Shown: positions 1-7,843 of the stretch, one piece after another
How the letters are laid out: every line of letters starts with the position of its first letter
How positions within the stretch are numbered: position 1 is the first letter of the stretch
NCBI RefSeq assembly: GCF_029105185.1
Contig: NZ_JAFMZK010000004.1
Span: forward strand, 124,001 to 188,000
Direction: 5' to 3'
DNA: 64,000 nt
Origin: Aliiroseovarius sp. Z3
GTDB taxonomy: Bacteria; Pseudomonadota; Alphaproteobacteria; Rhodobacterales; Rhodobacteraceae
Made by a program: the position numbers and the translations under genes
The notes under the pieces: generated by a model
What the model was told of the DNA's origin: nothing
Seen by the model: only the letters and a program-made list of their open reading frames with translations
Databases searched by the model: none

Positions 1-290
1 TTGGCAGGCAGACGGTTGATCGGCAAATCACGGTCAGTGGCGAGCGGCTGAGCCGTGTCGAGATTGCGCTGCACACTCGGGGCATAGATCGCGTCGACCC
101 CGACCCCTTCCATTGCGCCCACCAACGCCTTCGCCCGTGCACGCCCTGTGGCGTTCAGATCCGGCCCACTCCGATCCCCATGCCTGAGGATAATCAATGT
201 GGTACCCGGTGTGAGTCTTTGATGCCCCGAACGCGCGCAAGCGGCCACGATCCCGACGCCCGTCAGCGCCAGAAACACCCGTCTTTTCAT
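1..290 (-). CDS. Histidine phosphatase family lipoprotein, partial (3' end outside window)
   Basis: Only the first 96 codons are inside the window; the gene runs off the left edge. The start ATG at 290 has GAGGGG just upstream. Residues 1-18 form a lipoprotein signal peptide with lipobox VAAC (Cys18), so the product should be membrane-anchored. Residues 35-40 read LRHGDR, the RHG signature of the phosphoglycerate-mutase-like histidine phosphatases, followed by LNATGRARA and a SVQRNLDTA stretch as in that family. The substrate cannot be told from this fragment; cell-envelope members are often of unknown substrate. The family call is firm, the specific role is not. Confidence 0.75.
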   Translation of the reverse strand, partial: MKRRVFLALTGVGIVAACARSGHQRLTPGTTLIILRHGDRSGPDLNATGRARAKALVGAMEGVGVDAIYAPSVQRNLDTAQPLATDRDLPINRLPA

Positions 291-429
291 AATGTTTCCC
301 CTCTTCTTAATGAGGGAAGTGTAAGGTGCGGAGGGAGGGTGGTCTACTTGACGGAAAGGTCAGGTGTCGGTGGTGAGAGACTGGTTGTTCTTATCTGTGA
401 GCTTCCGCCCCGGTCGATGTCGATAGGCC

Positions 430-517
430 GGACAGCGCCCGACCCTCCCCGTCGTGCCGGAGGCACGCCTTCGGCGTGACGGGGCGCTTCACGCCTACCC
501 AGGGTCAGGCGCTGTCC
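430..517. repeat. 88-bp palindromic repeat, copy A
   Basis: The ends (430-446 and 501-517) are 17-bp inverted repeats with one mismatch (GGACAGCGCC at the left end, GGCGCTGTCC at the right). Inside lie two overlapping small hairpins, CGTGCC-GGA-GGCACG and CACGCC-TTC-GGCGTG. The same element recurs at 22381-22468; over an 82-base core (433-514 against 22384-22465) 78 bases are identical. This copy lies 25 bases past the stop codon of the TIR-like gene. It could act as a transcription stop, a structured RNA or a small mobile repeat. Confidence 0.85.
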
Positions 518-542
518 TTTGCTAGTTTGTCGCTCAGTGCGA

Positions 543-1388
543 TCAGTTCAGCATTGCATCTAGGTACATGCGAATTTCAGTGGCTATGTTTGGTTGTCCC
601 ATTCCTTTTCCGGAAATTTCAATGTGGTACTCTCCGCTACCTACATGAATTCGATTAATCAAAACCTCTTTTCGAGAAGATGCCAACAAGTCGTTAGCCA
701 ATTCTTCTGCAATCTCGGCTTTCCGCTCAGAAACGCCATTCAAGATAACCAGTGTAGTGTGTTCGTTCGGTTGAATGGTCTCTACCTTCGATCCGGACTG
801 GTAGAGTGATGCCAACGCATTTCTTGGGCGAATAGAAGTGTTGACCATTTGCCTTTCAATTTTTTCCAATCTTTCGAGAATGAGCTCTGCTGCTGGAACG
901 CTAGCACTTTCTACATCTGGAATATGAAATGGGCCAAGTTGGCCAATGAAACTGTTCTCTTTGGATTGTTTGGAGGTTTTCTCAATTGAGGCAGAAAGGT
1001 CTTTTTTGAACTTCTCTATTACCGGATGACGCATATCGCGCGGATATTGTATATAACGATTTGGGCCTGTGTCGAACGGGTAGGATGTAACTTCATCTTT
1101 AATAATAACCGTGGGCTTTTGTGTCGCCATTCGAATGCCAAGTTCGAAGAATACATTGGGGTTACGGCCGCTGACATCACAGATGATCAAGTCATCATTG
1201 TAGATATTTTGTAAAATTTCTTTGTGAATCAGGTTAGATTCAAAGGTGTCGGAGACAAGCCGCGTTTCAAACCCTGCTTCTGATGCTACACCTTCCACTA
1301 TTTTTCTTACGTCGCCCCAATGAGATGCGCCTAGTCCATCACACTCGGAGATTGGCATAACAATTCCACATGTCTTTTTCTTGGCCAT
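543..1388 (-). CDS. TIR-like / nucleoside deoxyribosyltransferase-like orphan protein
   Basis: This 281-residue protein starts at the ATG at 1388, which has GGGGAGG at ideal spacing; an in-frame upstream extension to 1460 has no such site. Residues 7-14 (CGIVMPIS), HW at 23-24, DDLIICDVSG (65-74), NPNVFFELG (76-84) and KPTVIIKDE (91-99) resemble the Rossmann-like fold shared by TIR-like and nucleoside 2-deoxyribosyltransferase domains. Glu82 sits where the latter keep their catalytic glutamate. The C-terminal third has no recognised domain and could be a sensor or oligomerisation part. Codon and base use are clearly richer in A+T than in neighbours, and no partner gene lies beside it. A role in NAD+ cleavage or phage defence is inference only. 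Confidence 0.6.
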   Translation of the reverse strand: MAKKKTCGIVMPISECDGLGASHWGDVRKIVEGVASEAGFETRLVSDTFESNLIHKEILQNIYNDDLIICDVSGRNPNVFFELGIRMATQKPTVIIKDEVTSYPFDTGPNRYIQYPRDMRHPVIEKFKKDLSASIEKTSKQSKENSFIGQLGPFHIPDVESASVPAAELILERLEKIERQMVNTSIRPRNALASLYQSGSKVETIQPNEHTTLVILNGVSERKAEIAEELANDLLASSRKEVLINRIHVGSGEYHIEISGKGMGQPNIATEIRMYLDAMLN

Positions 1389-1475
1389 TAGGTCCTCCCC
1401 GAAGAATTCTTGCTCGATCAATAAACCTATGCGCGCACCCGGATTTGAAGTTAAATCCACTGCCTCACGCCGATG

Positions 1476-1498
1476 AAAAACGGCCCCCGAAGGGGCCG
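1476..1498 (-). terminator. Rho-independent terminator of ettA
   Basis: On the minus strand CGGCCCC, a short loop and GGGGCCG form a 7-bp stem followed by five T, six bases after the ettA stop codon. It separates ettA from the TIR-like gene downstream. Confidence 0.85.
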
Positions 1499-1503
1499 CT
1501 CTC

Positions 1504-3159
1504 TCACCTCGTAAACTTCTTATGCTTCAACCGCTTGGGCTCCAAAGCATCCGGTCCCAGCCTGCGCTTCTTGTCCTCTTCGTAATCCTCGAAGTTGCCT
1601 TCGAACCACTCCACATGCGCTTCTCCTTCGAAGGCGAGGATGTGGGTGCAGATACGGTCGAGGAAGAAGCGGTCGTGCGAGATGACCACGGCGCAGCCGG
1701 CGAAGTCGACCAGCGCGTCTTCCAGTGCGCGCAGGGTTTCGACGTCAAGGTCGTTGGTGGGTTCGTCGAGAAGGAGGACGTTGCCGCCCTCTTTCAGAAG
1801 CCGCGCCATATGGACACGGTTGCGTTCGCCGCCGGACAGCAGCGACAGTTTCTTTTGCTGATCGCCACCTTTGAAGTTGAAGGACGAGCAGTAAGCCCTT
1901 GAATTAACTTGTGCGTCGCCCAGTTCGATCAACTCGGCACCGCCGGAAATGGCTTCCCACACGGTGTCATTCGCGTTCAGGTCGTCGCGCGACTGGTCCA
2001 CGTATGACAACTTGACGGTATCGCCCAGTTCAATCGTGCCTTCGTCGGGCTGTTCCTGCCCGGTCAGCATTTTGAACAGGGTCGATTTACCCGCACCGTT
2101 CGGACCGATCACGCCGACGATGCCGCCGGGGGGCAGGCTGAAGGACAGGTCTTCGATCAACAGCTTGTCGCCCATGTGTTTCTTCAGGCCCTCAACCTCG
2201 ATCACTTTCGAGCCAAGGCGCGGGCCGTTGGGGATGACGATCTGGGCACGACCGACCTTGTCCCGCTCGGATTGGCTGGCCAGTTCGTTATAGGCGTTGA
2301 TCCGGGCCTTGGATTTCGCCTGACGGGCTTTCTGGCCCTGACGCATCCATTCCAGCTCGCGCTCCAGCGTCTTCTGCTTGGATTTGTCCTCGCGGGCTTC
2401 CTGTTCCAAACGCTTGGCCTTCTGTTCCAGCCACGAGGAATAGTTGCCCTCGTAAGGAATGCCCGACCCGCGGTCGAGTTCCAGAATCCAGCCGGTGATA
2501 TCGTCAAGGAAATAGCGGTCGTGGGTGACGATCAGGATCGTGCCCTTATAGTCGATCAGGTGCTGTTGCAGCCAGGCGATGGTTTCGGCGTCCAAATGGT
2601 TGGTCGGTTCGTCGAGCAGCAGCATGTCGGGCGCTTCCAGCAGCAGCTTGCACAGCGCGACCCGGCGTTTTTCACCGCCCGACAGGCTTGTGACGTCGGC
2701 GTCATCGGGGGGGCAGCGCAGCGCCTCCATCGACACGTCGATCTGTGCGTCAAGGTCCCACAGGTTCTGGGCGTCGATCTCGTCTTGCAGCTTCGCCATC
2801 TCGTCGGCGGTTTCGTCCGAGTAGTTCATGGCGAGTTCGTTGTAGCGCTCAAGGATCGCCTTCTTCTCGGCCACGCCCTGCATGACATTGCCGCGCACGT
2901 CCAGCGACGGGTCGAGTTCGGGTTCCTGCGGCAGGTATCCCACCTTGGCGCCTTCGGCGGCCCATGCCTCGCCCTGGAAATCCTTGTCGATCCCGGCCAT
3001 GATCCGCATCAGCGTCGATTTACCGGTGCCGTTCACGCCGACCACACCGATCTTCACGCCGGGCAGGAAGCTGAGCCGGATGTTTTCGAAGCATTTCTTG
3101 CCACCCGGATAGGTCTTGGAAACCCCGTCCATGTGGTAAACGTATTGATATGCGGCCAT
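1504..3159 (-). CDS. ettA: Energy-dependent translational throttle protein EttA (ABC-F ATPase)
   Basis: The 551-residue soluble protein has two ABC ATPase domains and no membrane segments, as in the ABC-F family; E. coli EttA is of about the same length. Walker A motifs read GVNGTGKS (41-48) and GPNGAGKS, with LSGGEKRR and LLLDEPTNHLD signatures in domain 1 and matching ones in domain 2. A charged linker rich in Lys, Arg and Glu joins the domains and carries the ribosome-contacting tRNA-interaction motif region. EttA binds the ribosomal E site and gates entry into elongation according to ADP/ATP. The gene stands alone, divergent from the aldo/keto reductase and closed by its own terminator. 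Confidence 0.95.
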   Translation of the reverse strand: MAAYQYVYHMDGVSKTYPGGKKCFENIRLSFLPGVKIGVVGVNGTGKSTLMRIMAGIDKDFQGEAWAAEGAKVGYLPQEPELDPSLDVRGNVMQGVAEKKAILERYNELAMNYSDETADEMAKLQDEIDAQNLWDLDAQIDVSMEALRCPPDDADVTSLSGGEKRRVALCKLLLEAPDMLLLDEPTNHLDAETIAWLQQHLIDYKGTILIVTHDRYFLDDITGWILELDRGSGIPYEGNYSSWLEQKAKRLEQEAREDKSKQKTLERELEWMRQGQKARQAKSKARINAYNELASQSERDKVGRAQIVIPNGPRLGSKVIEVEGLKKHMGDKLLIEDLSFSLPPGGIVGVIGPNGAGKSTLFKMLTGQEQPDEGTIELGDTVKLSYVDQSRDDLNANDTVWEAISGGAELIELGDAQVNSRAYCSSFNFKGGDQQKKLSLLSGGERNRVHMARLLKEGGNVLLLDEPTNDLDVETLRALEDALVDFAGCAVVISHDRFFLDRICTHILAFEGEAHVEWFEGNFEDYEEDKKRRLGPDALEPKRLKHKKFTR

Positions 3160-3234
3160 GGAATGTGTCCTCGCGTTTGACTTCGGAGTGTCTTAGCCAG
3201 ACAAAGGGGGCAGGGCAATCCCGAAGGAGCAACC

Positions 3235-4266
3235 ATGACCTATCAGCCAGCAGAAGACCGCTATGAAAAGATGACCTATCGGCGCTGCGGTCGGTCGGGA
3301 TTGAAACTGCCTGTGATCAGTTTGGGGCTGTGGCACAATTTCGGGCACGACTTTCCCCACACGACCAAGCAGGCGATATGCCGGGCAGCGTTCGACAACG
3401 GCATCACGCATTTCGATTTGGCGAACAATTACGGCCCGCCCTATGGCAGCGCGGAAGAGGCGTTCGGCGAGATTCTGCGGACGGATTTCGCGGGGTTTCG
3501 CGATGAGCTGATCATCAGTTCCAAGGCCGGGTATGACATGTGGCCGGGGCCGTACGGTGAATGGGGTAGCCGGAAATACCTGATCGCCTCATGTGATCAA
3601 AGCCTGAAACGGATGGGCGTGGATTACGTCGATATCTTTTATAGCCATCGGTTTGACCCCGACACGCCGCTTGAGGAAACAATGGGCGCGCTGGATCACA
3701 TCGTGCGGTCTGGTCGGGCGCTCTATGTAGGTATTTCGAGCTACAATAGCCAACGGACCCGTGAAGCCGTGGCGATCCTGAACGATCTGGGCACGCCCTG
3801 CCTGATCCATCAACCCAGCTACAACATGCTGAACCGCTGGGTCGAGCGGGACGGGTTGAAAGACACGCTGACCGAACTTGGTGTCGGGTCGATTGCGTTC
3901 ACCCCGCTGGCGCAGGGGCTTCTGACCGGGAAATACCTGAAGGGCATTCCCGAGGGCAGTCGCGTCTCTCAGGGCAAGTCGCTGGCGCCGGATGCCGTGT
4001 CGGAGAATGTCATCAAGAGCCTGCGCGCTTTGGCCGATATTGCCGAACGTCGTGGGCAGACACTTGCGCAGATGGCGCTGGCCTGGGTCTTGCGCGATGG
4101 CGGCATTACAACGGCGCTGATCGGCGCCTCGCGGCCCGAACAGGTTCTGGATTGTGTGGGAGCGATTGATCGGTTGGACTTCAGTCAGGCAGAGCTGGAC
4201 GAGATTGATGCCAGCATCAGTGAAGAGACCGTGAACCTTTGGGCGCGGTCTGCCGAGATCGAATAG
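3235..4266 (+). CDS. Aldo/keto reductase, YghZ-like (glyceraldehyde-3-phosphate reductase type)
   Basis: A 343-residue NAD(P)H-dependent reductase of the YghZ/voltage-gated-beta-subunit-like AKR group. The catalytic tetrad is visible: Asp in FDLANNYG, Tyr in the same segment, Lys in ISSKAGYD and His in FYSHRFDPD. The C-terminal part GASRPEQVLD is the usual cofactor phosphate-binding region. The start ATG is preceded by GAAGGAG. E. coli YghZ reduces L-glyceraldehyde 3-phosphate and detoxifies methylglyoxal; that substrate is likely but not proven here. nadD follows 39 bases later on the same strand. Confidence 0.9.
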   Translation: MTYQPAEDRYEKMTYRRCGRSGLKLPVISLGLWHNFGHDFPHTTKQAICRAAFDNGITHFDLANNYGPPYGSAEEAFGEILRTDFAGFRDELIISSKAGYDMWPGPYGEWGSRKYLIASCDQSLKRMGVDYVDIFYSHRFDPDTPLEETMGALDHIVRSGRALYVGISSYNSQRTREAVAILNDLGTPCLIHQPSYNMLNRWVERDGLKDTLTELGVGSIAFTPLAQGLLTGKYLKGIPEGSRVSQGKSLAPDAVSENVIKSLRALADIAERRGQTLAQMALAWVLRDGGITTALIGASRPEQVLDCVGAIDRLDFSQAELDEIDASISEETVNLWARSAEIE

Positions 4267-4305
4267 GGCTGGACAGCGCTGGTCGCGCCGGGCAATGGCA
4301 ATCTG

Positions 4306-4914
4306 ATGCGTTACGAACTTCCATATGCGCGACCGGGTCAGGTTGTCGGCCTGTTGGGCGGATCTTTCGATCCGGCCCATCGCGGCCATGCCCATATCAC
4401 CCGCGAGGCATTGAAGCGTTTCGGGCTGGATCGGGTCTGGTGGCTGGTCACGCCCGGCAACCCGCTGAAGGCCAACGGACCGGCGCCCATCGCCTCGCGG
4501 CTTGGGCGAGCGCGGGTCGTGATGCAGCACCCGCGGGTCGAGGTCACGGACATCGAAAGCCACACCCAAACGCGATACACTGCCGAGACGCTGCAGGCGC
4601 TGCAGCATCTCTATCCGGGTGTTCGGTTTGTGTGGTTGATGGGGGCTGACAATCTTGCCACGTTCCATCGCTGGGATCGTTGGGAATGGATCATGGCTAA
4701 TGTGCCGATCGGGGTGATTGCTCGTCCGGGTGAACGGGTGGCCGCACGAACGTCGCCAGCAGCCAAGCGGTTTGAACACGCTAAGATTCCGGGGCGCATG
4801 GCGCGTAGATTGGCAACTGCGGACGCTCCGGCATGGTCGCTGATCAACGTGCCAATGGTCGACATCTCGTCGTCACAAATTCGCGCACGGGGCGATTGGC
4901 AAAGCGGTGAGTAG
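4306..4914 (+). CDS. nadD: Nicotinate-nucleotide adenylyltransferase NadD
   Basis: The 202-residue enzyme transfers AMP from ATP to nicotinate mononucleotide in NAD synthesis. Residues 17-28 carry GGSFDP and the nucleotidyltransferase HxGH motif (His25, His28). Near the C-terminus [10 protein letters not shown] matches the second ATP-binding motif ISSTxIR. Length is normal for the family. The gene sits between the aldo/keto reductase and dacB on the same strand, with short gaps that allow co-transcription. The ribosome silencing factor gene often placed after nadD in other proteobacteria is not here. Confidence 0.95.
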   Translation: MRYELPYARPGQVVGLLGGSFDPAHRGHAHITREALKRFGLDRVWWLVTPGNPLKANGPAPIASRLGRARVVMQHPRVEVTDIESHTQTRYTAETLQALQHLYPGVRFVWLMGADNLATFHRWDRWEWIMANVPIGVIARPGERVAARTSPAAKRFEHAKIPGRMARRLATADAPAWSLINVPMVDISSSQIRARGDWQSGE

Positions 4915-4997
4915 TTCACTTATCAGGCCGAACGCTTGCCTTGTCGATCACGATAAATCAGGTTGCCCTGTGTTCGCCCACGCGGTTTAATTCATCC

Positions 4998-6488
4998 ATG
5001 GCTAAAGTGATTACGCGGCGTGCATTATTGGGGGGGCTGGGCGCAAGTCTGGCCAGTCCGGCTTTTGCAAACGCACCCGAGCTTTCGATCCGTCCCGCCC
5101 CCAAGCTTCTTGATTTTTCAAAGCGCCTGATTCCGTCAGCGGATCGGTTGATCGCAGATGCCAATCTGGGGGGAAAGATCGGCTTCGTGGTGGCAGATGC
5201 TATGACGGGCCAAATCCTTGAAGCGCACAGCCCGGTGTTGCCTTTGCCGCCCGCAAGTGTCGCGAAGGCGATCACGGCGGTCTATGGTATTTCGGCGCTT
5301 GGTCTTGAACACAGCTTTGAAACACAAGTGATTGCGACCGGCCCGATTGAAGCAGGTGTGGTGCAAGGTGATCTTGTGTTGGTGGGCGGTGGTGATCCGA
5401 CGCTGGATACCAATGCCTTGGCGACGCTGGTGAAGGCGCTGAAGCAAAAAAGCGTTATGACGATCAAGGGCGATTTTATCGTCTACGGCCACGGGCTTCC
5501 TTATCAGCGGATGATTGATCCGGAACAGCCGGACCATCTGGGATATAACCCCGCCGTGTCCGGTTTGAACCTGAATTACAATCGGGTGCATTTTGAATGG
5601 AAGCGCGCGGGTCAGGATTTCGACGTGTCGATGGAGGCGCGATCAGATCGTTTTCGCCCGCCGGTCAAGATGGCCCGGATGCAGATCATTGATCGCAAGG
5701 TGCCCGTCTATACTTATGAAGATGCCAAAGGCGTCGACAACTGGACGGTGGCGCGTGGGGCTTTGGGGAAGGGTGGGTCGCGCTGGCTGCCCGTGCGCCG
5801 CCCCGACCTTTATGCAGGGGAAGTTTTTCAGGTTCTGGCGCGTGGAGAAGGTATCCGACTGCCAAGCCCAACAGCACGATCAGAAAGGCCAGAGGGGACG
5901 GTTCTCGCCGCTCATCGCTCGCGCCCGCTTCGGGATGTGACGCAGGGCATGCTGAAATATTCCACCAACCTGACGGCCGAACTGATTGGCTTGTCCGCCA
6001 GCGCATCGCGCGGAGCTTTGCCTGACAGTCTTGCCGCATCGGGTGCGGCCATGGCCAACTGGATGAACTCGGAACTGGGTGCAAGACGCGCGTCTTTTCA
6101 AGATCACAGTGGGCTTAGCGATCAATCACGTGTGTCGGCCAATGACATGGTCAAAGCGCTGAACAGTGTTGGAGCAGATGGCTATCTGAAAGGCTTGATG
6201 AAGGACGTGACACCGCTGGACCCCAAAGGGCGCCCTGTCAATGATGCGTCCTATGGGGTTAAGGCGAAAACCGGCACTCTTAACTTTGTCAGCTCACTGG
6301 CGGGATACGTGACCGCACCGAATGGAAAGCCGATGACCTTTGCCATCTTTACAGCTGATATGGATCGGCGCGCGGCAATCCCCAAAGCGGATCGCGAACG
6401 CCCCCAAGGGGCAAAAGGGTGGAGCCGCAGGTCGCGCGTGTTGCAACACCAGCTCTTGTCGCGCTGGGCATTGCAGTATGGCGATTGA
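4998..6488 (+). CDS. dacB: D-alanyl-D-alanine carboxypeptidase/endopeptidase (PBP4-type, peptidase S13)
   Basis: From the ATG at 4998 the product has 496 residues and begins with a twin-arginine-like export signal (ITRRALLGG, cleavage near AFA). An upstream TTG at 4941 would bury this signal. The penicillin-binding motifs are in order: SVAK (Ser87, Lys90), a YSTN segment as SxN, and KTG within KAKTGTLNF. PBP4-type enzymes cleave D-Ala-D-Ala ends and cross-links of periplasmic peptidoglycan. The domain inserted after the SxxK motif is typical of class C low-molecular-weight PBPs. A 10-bp-stem hairpin directly follows the stop codon. Confidence 0.92.
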   Translation: MAKVITRRALLGGLGASLASPAFANAPELSIRPAPKLLDFSKRLIPSADRLIADANLGGKIGFVVADAMTGQILEAHSPVLPLPPASVAKAITAVYGISALGLEHSFETQVIATGPIEAGVVQGDLVLVGGGDPTLDTNALATLVKALKQKSVMTIKGDFIVYGHGLPYQRMIDPEQPDHLGYNPAVSGLNLNYNRVHFEWKRAGQDFDVSMEARSDRFRPPVKMARMQIIDRKVPVYTYEDAKGVDNWTVARGALGKGGSRWLPVRRPDLYAGEVFQVLARGEGIRLPSPTARSERPEGTVLAAHRSRPLRDVTQGMLKYSTNLTAELIGLSASASRGALPDSLAASGAAMANWMNSELGARRASFQDHSGLSDQSRVSANDMVKALNSVGADGYLKGLMKDVTPLDPKGRPVNDASYGVKAKTGTLNFVSSLAGYVTAPNGKPMTFAIFTADMDRRAAIPKADRERPQGAKGWSRRSRVLQHQLLSRWALQYGD

Positions 6489-6508
6489 GGGGGCGGCTCC
6501 CCTCAATC
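6483..6508. terminator. Hairpin between convergent dacB and GST genes
   Basis: GATTGAGGGG (6483-6492) pairs perfectly with CCCCTCAATC (6499-6508) across a 6-base loop. It overlaps the dacB stop codon and lies 14 bases past the end of the minus-strand glutathione transferase gene. There is no T-run, so it may act as a bidirectional stop or 3'-end stabiliser. Confidence 0.55.
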
Positions 6509-6521
6509 ACAAATCTGATAC

Positions 6522-7220
6522 CTAAGGGCTTGGCGGAATGTTGATCGCGGCCTGCGATGCCGGTCGGTCCGCGCATTCCGTGTGCCAGCGTAATACGTTT
6601 GCGTATCGCTCAAGCTCCAGCGCTTCGGCGGCCTTGTAGCCGGTGAACAACGCGCGCACCCATGGCCATATCGCAACGTCAGCGATCGAGTAGTCGTCTC
6701 CTGCGACCACGGTCCGACCTTCAAGATGTTTGTCCAGAACGGACAACAGGCGTTTCGCTTCGGTCTTGTATCGGTCCAGCGGGCGCGGATCTTCGATCTC
6801 CTTGCCGCCATAGGCATGGAAGAAGCCAAACTGTCCCAACATCGGACCAAACCCACCCATCTGCCACATCAGCCACTGCAGCACTTCCGCGCGCTTGGCG
6901 CCGTCCGGGGGCAATAGCTTTCCGGATTTTTCAGCCAGATAGATCAGAATTGCGCCGCTTTCCCACAGCGGTAGCGGTTCGCCATTGGGACCATTAGGGT
7001 CGATGATCGCCGGGATCTTGTTGTTGGGGTTCAGAGACAGAAATTCAGGTGTGAATTGGTCGTCGGTCTGAAAACTGACGCGATGCGCCTCGTAGGGCAG
7101 GCCGGTTTCCTCTAACATGGCCGAGGCTTTGATGCCATTCGGCGTTGTCAGAGAATAAAGCTGGATGACGCTGGGATCCTTCGCAGGCCAGCGCTTGGTG
7201 ATGTCGAACTGGTCGAGCAT
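6522..7220 (-). CDS. Glutathione S-transferase family protein, YfcG/YghU-like
   Basis: The 232-residue protein has the thioredoxin-like N-terminal domain (IQLYSLTTPNG at about 19-29, NPNNKIPAI, then ESGAILIYLAEK for the glutathione gamma-glutamyl site) followed by an all-helical C-terminal domain. The TTPNG segment and overall layout match the Nu-class enzymes YfcG and YghU, which act as disulfide-bond reductases with two glutathione molecules. The start ATG has AAAGGA upstream. It is probably a single gene, with the TerB-like gene 79 bases upstream on the same strand. Confidence 0.9.
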   Translation of the reverse strand: MLDQFDITKRWPAKDPSVIQLYSLTTPNGIKASAMLEETGLPYEAHRVSFQTDDQFTPEFLSLNPNNKIPAIIDPNGPNGEPLPLWESGAILIYLAEKSGKLLPPDGAKRAEVLQWLMWQMGGFGPMLGQFGFFHAYGGKEIEDPRPLDRYKTEAKRLLSVLDKHLEGRTVVAGDDYSIADVAIWPWVRALFTGYKAAEALELERYANVLRWHTECADRPASQAAINIPPSP

Positions 7221-7299
7221 TTCGATCCTTTCAGGACGGCAGGTTGATTTGGTGTATGAGCGACGGGAGTGGCGTCCAATTGCCGCTCGGACTTTTGGT

Positions 7300-7722
7300 T
7301 CAGAGCGTCATGTGACGCGCACGCGCGCCGCGTTCGATGGCGGCGGCATGCAAACGTTCGATATTCAACTCGTACCTGATTTCTTCCAGAATGCGCAGCT
7401 CAGGCCCTTGAAGCTCGCCGTCCGCGGCTGCGACGTCGCAGGCCAGCGCATAGGCGGTTTCCCAAAGTGGCTCGGGCAGGTTCTCACGCACCAGTCCAAA
7501 TAGGGCGTCCAGACCATCTTCAACGCCAAACAGGTCGAACACGGTCTGCGATACGGTCTTGATGCGGTCCGGATCGTATTTTGCAAACACCGGTAAATGG
7601 TTCACGATGCTTTCGATTGTGACCAGTTCTGCTGACGTAATCTCTTCGTCCGAGGCCGAAACGGCGACCATCACAGCAATCAGGCTGTCTTCAGGGGTCA
7701 TGGAATGGGGCGTTTGTTGCAA
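7300..7722 (-). CDS. TerB-like (DjlA N-terminal-type) helical protein
   Basis: A 140-residue all-helical protein with the TerB/DjlA-N layout: an early acidic helix segment (AVSASDEEIT) and a second one (ACDVAAADGELQ) repeat the metal-binding-like acidic motif of the family. The start is a TTG at 7722 preceded at eight bases by AGGAG; an internal ATG at 7701 has no good ribosome site. No other ter genes lie nearby, so tellurite resistance should not be assumed. The function is unknown; members are thought to sense or scaffold at the membrane. Confidence 0.75.
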   Translation of the reverse strand: MQQTPHSMTPEDSLIAVMVAVSASDEEITSAELVTIESIVNHLPVFAKYDPDRIKTVSQTVFDLFGVEDGLDALFGLVRENLPEPLWETAYALACDVAAADGELQGPELRILEEIRYELNIERLHAAAIERGARARHMTL

Positions 7723-7843
7723 TGGTTATGCTCCTGTCTGTTGCAGCGCAGAATATTGACCCCGCGCGTCCATCGCAATAGGGAGAACACCTAGCGACAA
7801 AGCAGCGCGGATCACATGTCCGCGACACAAAAGGAAAAAGCAC

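Noticed and set aside
430-517. Integron attC site
   Set aside because: One gene plus one palindrome looks cassette-like, but the core GTTRRRY and RYYYAAC bases are absent and no integrase is seen.
2176-3180. Long plus-strand frame opposite ettA
   Set aside because: Antisense shadow of a clearly conserved gene; no family resemblance or ribosome site.
3589-4779. 396-codon minus-strand frame opposite the reductase and nadD
   Set aside because: Spans two well-supported genes on the other strand; composition and sequence look like a shadow.
7300-7722. Tellurite resistance determinant
   Set aside because: TerB-like fold only; no terA, terC, terD or terZ genes nearby.
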